Shown: positions 11,868 to 23,618, counted from the first letter of the stretch. The stretch: 64,000 nucleotides of DNA from Torymus aiolomorphi (GCA_036365515.1 CM070873.1:172530104-172594103), one strand, 5' to 3'. Numbers and translations: made by a program. The notes: generated from the letters alone by a model not told the origin.

Positions 11868-12458
11868 TCTACAGCAACACAAATGATGATAAGAAGATGC
11901 GAACATGCAAAAAAATAAACAAGATGAAGCAAAACTCACCCCTTACACATCCACTACAATTTCCATGATCCCCCAAAACAGCGAAAAAAATTATATTTCG
12001 TTAGTTTTAGACCTTCCCTGTTATTTTATTTTTGGAATATATTTTGTAGCAAGCCAAGAGACTAGAAAAATATTGGCGTCGACGTAAGTACCGCGAAACG
12101 ATCCCATATGGGATCATTTTCTTTCTAGTCTCTTAACCCGCTAGAAAATGTATTCCAAAAATAAAATAACCGGGTAAGTCTAAAACTGCCCAATATAATT
12201 CTTTTCGCTGTTTTGGAGAATGAAGGGGATCATTCCGGGGAACTTACGTCGATGCTAATTTTTTTCTAATTGGCACGCTACAAAATGTGTTTTAAAAACA
12301 AAATAACCCAGAAGGTCTAAAACTACAGAACTATAATTTTTTTCGCTGTTTTGGGAGATAATGGAAATTGTAGGGTATGTCTGAGGGGTGAGTGTTGCTT
12401 CATCTTGTTTTTTTTTGCATGTTCGCATCTTGTTATCATCATTTGTGTTGCTGTAGAA
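11868..12458. repeat. fold-back with three related arms
   Basis: TTCTACAGCAACACAAATGA at 11868 is mirrored by TCATTTGTGTTGCTGTAGAA ending at 12458. The arms pair over more than 200 bp, including GATGCGAACATGCAAAAAAA and the block around CCCAAAACAGCGAAAAAAAT. A third inverted copy of the inner part (about 12110-12250) sits between them. The structure is therefore left arm, inverted copy, second inverted copy. Confidence 0.65.
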
Positions 12459-12579
12459 CCAGGGGCGTCAGGATGTATATGGTAGCTCTGGTGAAACCAG
12501 ACCTTGCTAGCCGGAGGGTATGGAAAACCAGAGCTAGAAGCCTTTTAAGGAAGTAATGCGAAAGAAAACAAACAATTTT

Positions 12580-13105
12580 AAACCCAAGTAGCCGGGAGAC
12601 GCGAGTTCCACACATATTAGGGAATTGCGTAGACGTGCAACAATAAGCAAGACAATTATTAAAACAATTGCAAACCCAAGTAGGCGGGGGATAAGGTCCA
12701 CGTATGTAAGGAAGTCATGTAGACATGAAAAAATAAGCAAAACGATTATTTAAATAATTTTTAAACCTAAGTAGCCGGGGGACGCGAGGTCCACGCATAT
12801 TAGCGAATTACGTAGATGTGCAACAATAAACAAGACCATTATTTAAATAATTTTTAAACCCAAGCGACCGGGGGATATGAGGTCCACGCATATAAGGGAA
12901 TCATGTAGACATGAAAAAATAAGCAAAACGATTATTTAAATAATTTTTAAACCCAATTAGCCGGGGGATATGAGGTCCACGCATATTAGCAAACTAAGTA
13001 GATGTGCAACAATAAGCAAGACCATTATTTAAACAATTTTTAAACCCAAGTAGGCGGGGAATATGAGGTCCACGCATATAAGTGAGTCAGTTATAGAGGT
13101 TTGAA
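12580..13105 (-). repeat. ~92-bp satellite array, left block (about 6 copies)
   Basis: The unit includes AACCCAAGTAGCCGGGGGAC, a GGTCCACGCATAT segment, and either GTGCAACAATAAGCAAGA or ATGAAAAAATAAGCAAAACG. The two variants alternate, so this block has a higher-order period of two units. It reads in the reverse orientation to the right block. Confidence 0.85.
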
Positions 13106-13134
13106 ATGAAAGTCCTGCTTACATCGCACGTCTA

Positions 13135-15480
13135 CGTAACACCGTTATATGCGTTGAACTCGCGTCCCCGGCTACATGGGTTTAAAAAGTATTTAAATAA
13201 TCGTTTTACTTATTATTACATGTCTTCATGAATCTCTTATATGCTTGGACCTTATATCCCCCGCCTACTTGGGTTTAAAAATTATTTAAATAATCGTTTT
13301 GCTTATTTTTTCATGTCTACATGATTCCCTTATATGCGTGGACCTCATATCCCCCGGCTGCTTGGGTTTAAAAATTGTTTAAATAATTGTCTCGCTTATT
13401 GTTGCACATCAACGTAATTCGCTAATATGCGTGGTAACTTACGTCTCCAGGCTACTTGGGTTTTAAATTGTTTAAATAATTGTCTTGCTTATTGTTGCAC
13501 GTCTACGCAATTCCTTAATATGCGCGGAACTTGCGTCTCCCGGCTACGTGGGTTTAAAATTGTTTTAATAATTGTCTTGCTTATTGTTGCACGTCAATGT
13601 AATTCCCTAATATGCGTGGAACTCGCATTTCCCGGCTACTTGGGTTTAAAAATTGTTTAAATAATGGTCTCGCTTATTGTTGCACATCAACGTAATTCGC
13701 TAATATGCATGGACCTCGTATCCCCCAGCTACTTGGGTTTAAAAATTATTTAAATAGTCGTTTTGCTTTTTCTGCATATCTACATGACTCCCTTATATGC
13801 GTGGAACTCGCGTCTCCTGGCTACTTGGGTTTAAAATTGTTGTAATAATTGTCTTGCTTATTGTTGCACGTCTACGTAATTCCCTAATATGCGTGGTAAC
13901 TTACGTCTCCAGGCTACTTGGGTTATAAATTGTTTAAATAATTGTCTTGCTTATTGTTGCACGTCTACGTAATTCCTTAATATGCGCGGAACTCGCGTCC
14001 CCCGGCTACGTGGGTTTAAAATTGTTTAAATAATTGTCTTGCTTATTGTTGCACGTCTACGTAATTCCCTAATATGCGTGGACCTCGCGTCCCCCGGCTA
14101 CTTGGATTTAAAAATTATTTAAATAATCGTTTTGCTTATTTTTTCATGTCTACATGATTCCTTATGTGCGTGGACCTCATATCCCCCGGCTGCTTGGGTT
14201 TAAAAATTGTTTAAATAATGGTCTTGCTTATTGTTGCACATTTACGTAATTCGCTAATATGCGTGGACCTCGCATCCCACAGCTACTTGGGTTTAAAAAT
14301 TATTTAAATAATCGTTTTGCTTTTTCTGCATGTCTACATGACTCCCTTATATGCGTGGAACTCGCGTCACCTGGCTACTTGGGTTTAAAATTGTTCTAAT
14401 AATTGTCTTGCTTATTGTTGCACGTCTACGTAATTCTCTAATATGCGTGGTAACTTACGTCTCCGGGCTACTTGGGTTTAAAATTGTTTAAATAATTGTC
14501 TTGCTTATTGTTGCACGTCTACGTAATTCCCTAATATGCGTGGAACTCGACTCCCCGGCTACTTGGGTTTAAAATTGTTTTAATAATTGTCTTGCTTATT
14601 GTTGCACGTCAACGTAATTCCCTAATATGCGTGGAACTCGCATTTCCCGGCTACTTGGGTTTAAAATTGTTTAAATAATTGTCTTGCTTATTGTTGCACG
14701 TCTACGTAATTCTCTAATATGCGTGGTAACTTACGTCTCCGGGCTTCTTGGGTTTAAAAATATTTAAATAATCGTTTTGCTTATTTTTTCATGTCTACAT
14801 GATTCCTTATGTGCGTGCACCTCATATCCCCCGGCTGCTTGGGTTTAAAAATTGTTTAAATAATGGTCTTGCTTATTGTTGTACATCTACGTAATTCGCT
14901 AATATGCGTGGACCTCGCATCCCCGAGCTACTTGGGTTTAAAAATTATTTAAATAATCGTTTTGCTTTTTCTGCATGTCTACATGACTCCCTTATATGCA
15001 TGGAACTCGCGTCTCCGGGCTACTTGGGTTTAAAATTGTTTAAATAATTGTCTTGCTCATTGTTACACGTCTACGTAATTCCCTAATATGCGTGGAACTC
15101 GCCTCCCCGGCTACTTGGGTTTAAAATTGTTTTAATAATTGTCTTGCTTATTGCTGCACGCCTACGTAATTCCCTAATATGCGTGGACCTCGCGTCCCCC
15201 GACTACTTGGGTTTAGAAATTATTCAAATTATCGTTTTGCTTATTTTTTATGGCTACATGACTTTCTTATATGCGTAAACCTCGCGCCCCCGGCCGCTTG
15301 GGTACAAAAATTATTTAAATTATCATTTTGTTTATTTTTTCATGTCTAGATGACTCCCTCATATGAGTAGACGTCGCGTCTCCGACGGCTTGGGTTTAAA
15401 AATTATTTAAATAATTGCTTATTAATGCATCTCTACGTGACTCCCTTATATGCGTGGATCTCGCGTACCCCGATTATTTG
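13135..15480 (+). repeat. ~92-bp satellite array, right block (about 25 copies)
   Basis: Successive GGCTACTTGGGTTTAAAA starts are 92 bp apart, for example near 13451, 13543 and 13635. Type A units have ATCGTTTTGCTTATTTTTTC and CATGTCTACATGA. Type B units have ATTGTCTTGCTTATTGTTGC and CACGTCTACGTAA. Types A and B are mixed with short runs of B. Units become more diverged towards 15480. Open frames inside the array are repeat artefacts. Confidence 0.9.
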
Positions 15481-15831
15481 GGTTATTGGGCTATAAAGTA
15501 TAAACATTTTAGTTTTCGAAAAAAGGGGGTAGAAATTCGGGTTGAAATTACCGAATTTTGGAATTCGGGATTTTCGTCGTAGTCACAACGTTGCAAACTT
15601 CAACCATATGCATTTTCAAATGTTTTAAAAACAAAATACGCTCGTACCTATATTGAAACCACTTCGCAACATACTTCATATATACAAATGAAATACTATA
15701 AAAGGTAACATCATTAAAGTTTTGATAAGCTTAAAGAACATTAGACACCATTATTCCTGAATGAAAAGGCACTATCCCGTAATCGTAGACATGCCTTTTT
15801 CATCTGAATAAGTAGACAACACAGTTTTTAA

Positions 15832-16118
15832 GGGAATGCCTTATACCAACAGAGTTCTCTGCCGTACCGACCACAATATTTTTAATTAAATATTAATTGT
15901 TACAAGCTAAATTTCAGATAAATTTATTGAAAAATAAAGACGTTATTTGAAAAATCGTAAAATGTTGTATTTGGGGTTAATATAATAATATGCGACTTTG
16001 CGATTTTTCAAATTCCGTCTTTATTTTCTTTATGTATAAAAAGCTTGTAACAATTAATATTTAATTAAAAACATCGTGGTTGGTACAGCAGAGAACTCTG
16101 TCGGTATAAGGCATCCCC
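15832..16118. mobile_element. TTAA-flanked MITE (287 bp) with long inverted arms
   Basis: TTAA at 15828-15831 and 16119-16122 flank a near-complete palindrome. The left end is GGGAATGCCTTATACCAACA; the right end, reverse complemented, is GGGGATGCCTTATACCGACA. The arms extend past AATATTAATTGTTACAAGCT. The TTAA duplication indicates piggyBac-type transposition. Confidence 0.75.
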
Positions 16119-16122
16119 TTAA

Positions 16123-16187
16123 CATTTAATTAAAAACATTGTGGTCGTTACGGCAGAGAACTCTGTCGGTATAAGGCATCCCCTTAA
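16123..16187. repeat. tandem duplication of the MITE's right end
   Basis: The last ~65 bp of the MITE are repeated once more, with a few substitutions, and again end in CCCC followed by TTAA (16184-16187). This could be a second, truncated insertion or local slippage. Confidence 0.65.
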
Positions 16188-16330
16188 CAAACGTTGAGAA
16201 ATAACGTAATTTTATTTAGAAATAGCGAAATGTAACTTTATGTGAGAAAATTATTATTCTTATATTCTTCTTTGTTTGTGATAATGTAATAAACTTTAAT
16301 GAAAATATTTGCTTTTACAGGAAACTAAAA

Positions 16331-19300
16331 ATGGCAGAGATGGAGGAGAAAATGAAGGAGGTGTGTATGAATTTTTTGCCAGAATTTGTGAGAAAAACTT
16401 TATCTTATAAATTAATTTTTTTATCGCATCCAATTATAAAGTCAATTAATATTATCGCGGACATCATTTTTTTTCAACAAATAGGGAAGATGGGGGTTAT
16501 AGTTGGTAAACTTTGCATTTATTTATTTATTATATTTTTGTGCAAAACAGTTTATTTAATTAACCTAACTATTTTTGTACATGAAAGAACTTCATATAGA
16601 GATCAATCTTCATGATATTTTCGAATTTGTAAATTGATTACGTAAAAGTTCACTGATAATGAATCTTTAAGTAAATAACGATATTATTATATTATATAAA
16701 AAATCACATATAACAGAATGTAACATTGAAGAGAAAAGAAGCTATAATCAGCTAAAAACTATATATTACCTAAATGGTATAAATCAAGGTTTTATTAGAC
16801 TCTCTGTTTGATTTTCTGTGGCAACATTGGAGAACTTTAATATAGAAAAATAATCTGTTATAAGTATTATAATAGTAAAATGATTAGTTCAACAATCTGC
16901 CTATTCTTGATAGGTCAGTTAACATGCCCTAAGAGTAAATTATAATTTAAAAATTGTACTAAGAATATTAAAAATTTAAAAATAAAAAGCAGCAGGTGGT
17001 AAAATTATAAAAAATTAATCATTGTGCCCTAAAGAAAAAATAGATTATCAAAATGTTTCAAAGATTTACTCGACATTTTTTAAAATGTAAAATTTTCTCC
17101 AAACTATCATAAAATTTTAAAACTTGCGTATTTCCGAAACTCATGATGCTTTCCAAATGAAAATTGACCCCGGTTACTCCAACCCCGAGTTATTAACATT
17201 TGGTCAAGCTACCCCGTATGCCAACTAGCCCCGGTCTCCCCTACGTCAATAAATTTATGAAAATACTTTTTTAATCAACTTCTTTATAGGTATATACAAT
17301 ATTATTATTATTTTATAATTACTTAATGATGCAGAGGATTGAAGCATTAGAAGAATCCAATAGAGAGAAGGATGCGAGGATCGTAGAATTGACATCCAAA
17401 AAAAGTATTAATCATCGGGTGGAAGGAATAATGTTCTATTTGAACGGTGCGCTACAAAAAATTCTATTCTATTTCGATGATATATACTACAAAAGCTTAC
17501 ATTTCGGCGATGGGCTACGATTCCACGATAGAAAAATTTTCCACGGTTCACTTGTGCTCGTAACCTTCAATGATGCGCTACAAATAACCACTCCCCTATA
17601 GTATATCTTAAAACGAATGAATTCGATTTCTCTTTGAAACTTTCGGCAAAATTAATTTAAATATTAATAATTATAACTTTCAATATGAGAAGGATTTACT
17701 ATTTACTTTTTAAAACATATTCGTTCAAATTTTGATCTTTTTTCCATAATTAGCATTGTGGTTAATGTGGTTGATAAAAAACGTCATTCATATGGCATAA
17801 TGTCCATCGCTGTGAATTTATTATATTCGAAAAAACATTGAAACTTGTAGCGAAAACTAATTTAGTTATTGAAAAATCAAATATTTCAAATAAAAAAAGA
17901 GTAACAGTTTAGTTCAAAAGTTATAATCATTTAAAACTTTGAGGCTATAGCTGAAAATTTGAAATTATTGTGATTTTATTTTAATAAAAACTAGCTAGAT
18001 TGCCTCGCTCGCTTATGGTCATGTGTAATAATATTATTTTACAATATGAGCGCCGTTATATTAACCCTTTTTTTAACATTTGGTAGCGCATCACTTAAAT
18101 GGAACATTATTCGTCCGACCCAACAGAATGAGAATAAATATATGATTAAACAATTCAAGAATAAAAGTTAAAAACAATTTATTATTATTTTTTTGTTCTT
18201 ATTAGAAAACAATAACAGGGGCGGCAAATATCAACATGCTAAAAACACACATGCCTTCAATAAGGCAGTATTTAAGGCCACAAAAAAGGCCGGAGTGAAC
18301 TATAGTGATTATGCCCAATATCAGGTAGAGGCCATCCAAAGAATTAAAGCGACGAAAGGTTAGTCCCCCGCTAAATTTATTTTTATTTAATTATTTATTT
18401 ATTAACCAGAGTAATAGTACAGTACAGTACAAAGCAATCTAGCCAAGACAAAATAAATTCTTTGTTCGCTGGTTTATAAATATAATATCCTACTTCTAAG
18501 AAAAGTTGCTCTAACTAATAAGGGAGCACCAGGAATGCGGGTCCTGGAATTGGCTAAAACTGTAGGAGGTACTTCGTTATGACAAATAATGAAACACGTG
18601 TCTCAGGGTTTCTGTGAATGGGTCTTTTTTCCGAAACCCAAGCTATTTTATGTCTAAAATGAACAATTTTCAATGAAAATGGGGTCTCTTTCTTTAGTTA
18701 TAGCTTTCTGAATATTTCGGTCATACAAATGAACTAAAATGTTTATGAAAGAAAGCAAAAAATCTTTAATTTAAGCTGTGTTTCATTAAAAAATGACGAT
18801 TTTTTAAAAAGTTATAGGCTATCAAAGATAAAGTTAGAAGATTGCTTAAAATACCATCCGTAAAATGCTTGAAAAAAAATGAGAAATTTTTAGTGATTTT
18901 CTTACTGTATTTTTGATAGCCTAGAAGTTTTTTAAAAATCGATATTTTTTAATGAAACACAGCATAAATTAAACCTTTTTTGGCCTTTTTTTATAAACTT
19001 TTTAATTCATTTTACATAACCGAAATATTCAAAAAGCTATAACCACATAAAGATACCCCATTTTTATCAAAAACAGTTCATTTTAGACATAAAATACCTT
19101 GAATCTTGGAACAAAAGACCCATTCACGCCCTGAGACACGTATCTCATTATTTGTCATAAAGAAGTGCCTCCTACAATTTCAGCCAAATCCAGGACCCGC
19201 ATTCCTGGTGCTCCCCTTGTAAGTAGTACCTGATACAAAGTTCACTTGCCTGCCTCACCCTGCCCAACCTTCCTCTATACCTTTTTAAGATTTATTTAAG

Positions 19301-19446
19301 TTTTATATATATGAGTTATATAAGTTTACTTATATAAGTTTTATTTTATAGGTGAAAGCTACTATCGGCCCAAAAAGTGGCAACAAAGGAAGGGCCAGAC
19401 GAACAGTACTCTAAATAAAGAGGCAGAAAATAACACATCGAAGTAA
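16331..19446 (+). CDS. candidate four-exon gene, small coiled-coil basic protein
   Basis: Four segments join with matching splice phases: 16331-16360 (upstream acceptor TTTTACAG, donor GTGTGT), 17335-17404 (acceptor GATGCAG, donor GTATTA), 18206-18358 (acceptor TTCTTATTAG, donor GTTAGT) and 19352-19446 (acceptor TTTTATAG, stop TAA). The product is 115 aa. It starts MAEMEEKMKERIEALEESNR, a heptad-rich helix. It continues with a basic region containing AFNKAVFKATKKAGVNYSDY and ends with a Gln/Lys/Arg-rich tail. AATAAA lies at 19476-19481. The acceptor before the first segment suggests an upstream 5' exon I could not place. I do not recognise the family. It could be a host gene or the accessory gene of an unrecognised transposon. 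A fold-back element lies in the third intron. Confidence 0.5.
16616..17334. other. first intron of the candidate gene (part)
   Basis: This is AT-rich sequence with no recognisable feature. The open frame continuing from 16361 to 16615 is hydrophobic and AT-driven, and I read it as intron. Confidence 0.4.
18520..19218. mobile_element. fold-back/MITE with ~300-bp arms, inside the third intron
   Basis: The left end AAGGGAGCACCAGGAATGCG matches the reverse complement of the right end, which ends CATTCCTGGTGCTCCCCTT. The complementarity continues through GTAGGAGGTACTT, the GACACGTGTCTCAGGG region and further to about 18823 and 18915. It has no coding capacity. Target duplication is unclear. Its place between two phase-matched exons means it would be spliced out. 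Confidence 0.7.
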
Positions 19447-19676
19447 ACAAATATTTTATAAACCGATGTATAAAAAATAAATATTTTTTAATTATGAATG
19501 ACAAGTGTAAATAAAATTATTTTTATGCAGCTTTGGATGTACAAGTTTGCAATGGCCACTCAATTAAAATGTGTTAATAAGTTAGCGGTTCTAGCAGAGA
19601 AGCTCCTCTGTAACGAAAGATTAAGTCATAATATTCAATATCTGAAATTACAATAGGAGTAATTAAATTTTTTAAA

Positions 19677-20072
19677 TTATACAAACGTTTTATTTTCATA
19701 TACACAATTAGCAGACATTAGCTGCACTAACGGCTTGCGCAAGACTTTCCATGACAAGTTCTTCAAACAATTTTTTAATTCTGGATTATTGTATGAAAGT
19801 GCGGTTGAAGCACATGTCGTAGATGGTAAATACTGAGCACTACTTTTTAATTGTTCTACAGAATCCAAAATATTGTCCAATTTTTTATTCATATTTTTGT
19901 TGCTTTTCAATATTCTCAGTTGATGGTCGTAATGAAGTTGTACATTTCCACCAGAGCTTTCAAAAAACTCACCAAGAATTTCAATCAACTCAAGCTCTTG
20001 TACTGCAACTGAAATATTCCTCTTTTTCAGTCTTTCAATTTCTCGAAGTACAAATTCCAATATCAAGTCCAT
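19677..20072 (-). CDS. hypothetical protein or last exon, convergent with the four-exon gene
   Basis: The 131-residue frame is rich in Leu, Glu and Lys, with helical segments such as EIERLKKRNISVAVQELELI and KKLDNILDSVEQLKSS. On the minus strand it is preceded by CATCTGCAG directly before ATG, a good splice acceptor, so it may be a terminal exon. Its stop is about 230 bp from the stop of the plus-strand gene, a tail-to-tail arrangement. I do not recognise the family. Amino-acid composition is less AT-driven than in random frames here, which is the main support. Confidence 0.4.
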   Translation of the reverse strand: MDLILEFVLREIERLKKRNISVAVQELELIEILGEFFESSGGNVQLHYDHQLRILKSNKNMNKKLDNILDSVEQLKSSAQYLPSTTCASTALSYNNPELKNCLKNLSWKVLRKPLVQLMSANCVYENKTFV

Positions 20073-20239
20073 CTGCAGATGTATTTATTTTCCAGGTCTT
20101 TCAGATAAAATTGCTAACTAAGAAAAAGGGAAAAAACAAATTTTTATTTTCAGTATACTTATTAATAATTAATTACTAATTAAAAAATTAGTTATTTTTA
20201 AGAATAAAATTGTAAAGTAAAACTAACTACATAAAAGAA

Positions 20240-21190
20240 ATAATTGACAAACACACTATGTTTTTTTTCGTTTATGCTAATTCACATTAGTCATTCACTT
20301 TTCGTCAGCATGTGTTTTGATATTAATTCTGAATCCATAGATTACCAAACTAATGATTCACTTATATAATACCACTTATAATTTCACTTAGTTCGTTTTA
20401 ATCATTTACACTCTGTAAATAAGATTTTTATCAAAATATATATTTATTGGAAAGCACCAATTTTTTATGTTATATTACTCATGTTATACATTATGAACTC
20501 ATTGCACGGATTCCTTTTATATTGATTCTAAATCCATAGATTACCTATAACTACCTATAAAATTCACTTATATCACACATCACTTGGTTTATTTCAATCA
20601 ATTATGTTTTCTATTAAACAACACTTTCAGAAAACTAGATAAACAGCGCACTCTATTACACTAACAGAGAAGCCCACAGATATTTCACTGGAGAATATTA
20701 GGGTTTTATATTAAAAAAAAACAGTTATTTCACAAATACCCAATGTTTGTTTAATTTATGCTATTTATATTAGTTACTTACTTTTTACTCACACGTAAAT
20801 TACATAAAACCAAGTCTCTTATATATCATACTACTCAGTTTGTTTTAATCATTCATTTATGTTTTCTATGAAATGATACTTTTAATAAAATAGATAAACT
20901 ATGCACTTTACTACACTGCCATAAAAGTTTCACTGAAGTGCATTACGGTTTTGCATAACAAAATCATTTATTTCAATGTTTAATCCATGCTATTTATATT
21001 TGTTGCTTCTTTTTCACTCACGTATAATTATCTGATAAATTAATCACATATCACACCACACAGTTTTTTCTAATCATTTATGTTGATTATTAAGCACCGT
21101 CACTTTTAGAAAAATTGATAAACTATGCACTATTATACACTGACAAAAATGTCCACATATATTTCACTGGAGAGCATCAGGTACTTAAAT
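20240..21190. repeat. diverged tandem repeat, ~205-245-bp units, about 4 copies
   Basis: Related blocks recur: TTTATGCTAATTCACATTAG at 20271, TTTATGCTATTTATATTAGT at 20756, and CCATGCTATTTATATTTGTT at 20986. Each is associated with ACTCAC, ATTTCACTGGAGA and AACTATGCACT segments. The units are strongly diverged, so period and copy number are approximate. Confidence 0.55.
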
Positions 21191-21196
21191 TTTTGA

Positions 21197-21388
21197 ACGT
21201 TCATAGTGAACAAAATATTATTGCTATTTTCAGATTTAGCTAAATTTGGCTAAATAATACATTTCAAAAACAATAATAACTGTATTTCTTCACTTGTCAC
21301 TCTTGCAGTCACCATTAAAACCTCTCCGACAAATTTTAACTAAAATTAGAAACTTTCAGTTAATATTTCGTTCATTATGAACGTTCAG
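21197..21388. mobile_element. short MITE with 27-bp imperfect inverted ends
   Basis: The left end TGAACGTTCATAGTGAACAA and the reverse complement of the right end, TGAACGTTCATAATGAACGA, are nearly identical. They continue into AAATATTA. The element is about 190 bp with no coding capacity. Flanks AATTT on both sides may be a target duplication but are too simple to be sure. Confidence 0.6.
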
Positions 21389-21489
21389 AATTTCAAATAC
21401 GTAGAGCATCATGGTTTTGTATTACAAGGATAAATATACCTGCATAAAGTACATGGTGTTCTACCTGATGCAGCCTTTGCTTTGTGATG

Positions 21490-22475
21490 ATTTTCTAATC
21501 CTTGTGTCAATATTTAAAATATCTTCACTCTGTCAATTGTTATTAAGGAAAACTTTTTTATATTTCATAAATTAATTTCTCAAAAAATAATTTATTTATC
21601 GACTTGAAATAAATAACCAGTTATTACACTAATTGAAGACTATATGTGGTTAAAATTTCAACAGATTATCTTCATTTGTTTTTTAGAAAAAAAATTATTT
21701 TCCAAAAACGAATTTGGAATTTTCAGTTTTTTTGATTTTTTCATATATTACAGTCATTATTACATAATATAATAAACTTTTCTTGAAAGGTATTTAAATT
21801 ACCTATATTTTCCTTTTTTTAAATTTATAATATCTTCACTTTGTCATTTGTTATTAAGGAAAACCTTTTTATATTTCATAAATTAATTTCTCAAAAAATA
21901 TTTTATTTATCGACTTGAAATTTTAACCAGTTATTACACTAATTAATATGTGGTTAAAATTTCAAGAGATTATCTTCATTTGTTTTTTAAAAAAGAATTA
22001 TTTTAGAAAAAATTTGCGTTTTCGTTGTCGCACGATAACTAGAGCAAAAGTGATCCAATCGTCCTGAAATTTGGCACAGATGTAGCTTTTATATATCTTC
22101 AGATCGAGTTCGTTGCCCAAAAAAATCGGTCAATTACGGAAAAAGATATTAGAGGTAAAAATTTTTTTTTTAAAGTTTCGAATCGCGTTTTCTCAAAAAA
22201 TACTTGATTTATCGACTTAAAATTTTAACCACTTATTAAATTTATAGAAGACTATATTTGGTTAAAATTTCAGGAGATTATCTTCATTTGTTTTTTAGAA
22301 AAAAATTATTTTAGAAAAAATTTGCGTTTTCGTTGTCGCACGATAACAAGAGCAAAAATTACCCAATCGTCCTGAAATTTGGAACAGATGTAGCTTTTAT
22401 ATATCTTCAGATCAAGTTCGCTGCCCAAAAAAATCGGTTCATTACGAAAAAAGATATAACGCACAGTTTAAGCTG
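21490..22475. repeat. two-part repeat in partly tandem copies
   Basis: One segment (ATCTTCACT.TGTCA.TTGTTATTAAGG, then TCAAAAAATA and TTTATCGACTTGAA) occurs near 21500 and 21830, with a partial copy near 22190. A second segment (TTGCGTTTTCGTTGTCGCAC, then CGTCCTGAAATTTGG and GATGTAGCTTTTATATATCTTC) occurs near 22010 and 22320. It looks like local duplication of an interspersed element. The family was not identified. Confidence 0.55.
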
Positions 22476-22557
22476 AATCCGGACCCATGACCCTCTCCTA
22501 GTTAGTCTAATCGTACAAGACAAAGTATTAAATTTTAAATATTAGAAGTAAAAATTA

Positions 22558-22860
22558 ATTAAAGGGATCAATAAATTAAGTTTGAGGAAGCTACGTGCCA
22601 ATGAATTGGCAGCGGTTTTTTTTTCAAATTATAGGTTTTTTATGCTCTTTCGAATGCGACCCATCCGGTTCAAGAATTTAAATCCGATCATTAAAAAAAA
22701 TCAAAAATAAATTTTTCGAAAATCAAAAATTTGAAATAAAACAAAAACGAGTCAGTAAGTCATCAAAAATTATTTTCTTCCCGAATTCGGAATAAAAAAA
22801 CAAAAAAAAATGAGAACCTGATGGTTAAAATCGACCGCGTAGATCCGGAGATAAAGCAGT

Positions 22861-22936
<76 letters not shown>

Positions 22937-23056
22937 CCATACAGACATTTTCTAAAATCATGTGAAACAAACTTCTAACACCTCTAATGATGTTTATAGA
23001 GAGTCTTAACGAAGTTGAAAATTTTACTATTACAAAGCTTCCTCTAGGAGGAAGCA
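22558..23056. repeat. interspersed repeat with internal CA microsatellite and terminal hairpin
   Basis: It begins AATTAAGTTTGAGGAAGCTA, followed by a small hairpin TGCCAATGAATTGGCA. It contains a CA dinucleotide run at about 22871-22935. It ends with the perfect palindrome GCTTCCTCTAGGAGGAAGC (about 23038-23056). The first ~65 bp are repeated in diverged form at 55758-55830, so this is a dispersed family. Open frames across the CA run are artefacts. Confidence 0.5.
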
Positions 23057-23372
23057 AAAATTGTAACTATTTGTATTAACCATAATGGTTCTTATAAAAC
23101 AAATTGTGCACTTCATAACACTAAACTTATGAGAAAATATTATTTCGAAAATATTTGTACGAATTAAGAATAATTTCATATTGTTAAATAGCATAAGTGA
23201 ATTAATTGTATTCATGTGTCAAAACATTTGTAAATACTTAATAAAACGCTTATTCTTCAATCAAAACTGCTTGTTTCTTAATTAATCTTATTTCAAATGT
23301 AATAAACTTAACAAAAAATAAATTTTGCTAAAGCGGTGGTGGTGAAAGGCTTAAGAAGTGTATGAAACAGTC
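23057..23372. other. AT-rich stretch without recognisable features
   Basis: Nothing can be supported here beyond low-complexity A/T runs. Confidence 0.4.
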
Positions 23373-23618
23373 TGATAAACCACATTAAGCTTATTCATTC
23401 ACATCAAGCTTATCGATTCACATTGAGCTTCTCGATTCACATTCAGCTTTTTGGTACACGTTGAGCGCATTTAACACAAGTTTTATAGCTCGAAAATAGT
23501 TTGTCACTTCAAAATAGCTTGTCACTTCATCAGCAATCTGATTTCTCGAGCAGCTTGTGACACGCGCGCGCCGAGACTTATAAAAAATATTATCTGCTTT
23601 GATGAAACAGTTTTTGTC
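23373..23618 (+). promoter_or_regulatory. repeat-rich leader upstream of the Polinton ATPase
   Basis: A ~20-bp motif of the type ATTCACATTGAGCTTCTCG occurs about four times between 23380 and 23455. Two copies of TAGTTTGTCACTTCA/TAGCTTGTCACTTCA follow. TTATAAAAAATATT at about 23578 could act as a TATA element 40 bp before the ATG. Promoter function is inferred only from position. Confidence 0.3.

Larger units (their letters stand above)
11770..15632. mobile_element. satellite-bearing unit bounded by inverted repeats (~3.9 kb)
   Basis: The left edge (about 11795-11862) contains GAAGTTTGCACGTTG, CGAAAATCCAGAATTTCC and TTAATTTCAACCCG. The reverse complement of the right edge (about 15533-15600) reads GAAGTTTGCAACGTTG, CGAAAATCCCGAATTCC and GTAATTTCAACCCG. 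Inside are a ~590-bp fold-back (11868-12458) and a large ~92-bp tandem array in two orientations. No transposase is present. It looks like a non-autonomous DNA transposon that carries a satellite, but target duplications were not found. Confidence 0.5.

Noticed and set aside
13427..13660. A 77-residue frame in the satellite
   Set aside because: It is a repeat translation (the same peptide pieces recur every ~92 bp), not a gene.
12585..15480. Regular ~92-bp repeats considered as a CRISPR-like array
   Set aside because: There are no unique spacers between conserved short repeats. The whole unit is tandemly repeated, and the sequence context is eukaryotic.
22763..23057. Minus-strand Cys-Val-rich frames
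   Set aside because: They cross the CA dinucleotide run and have no coding evidence.
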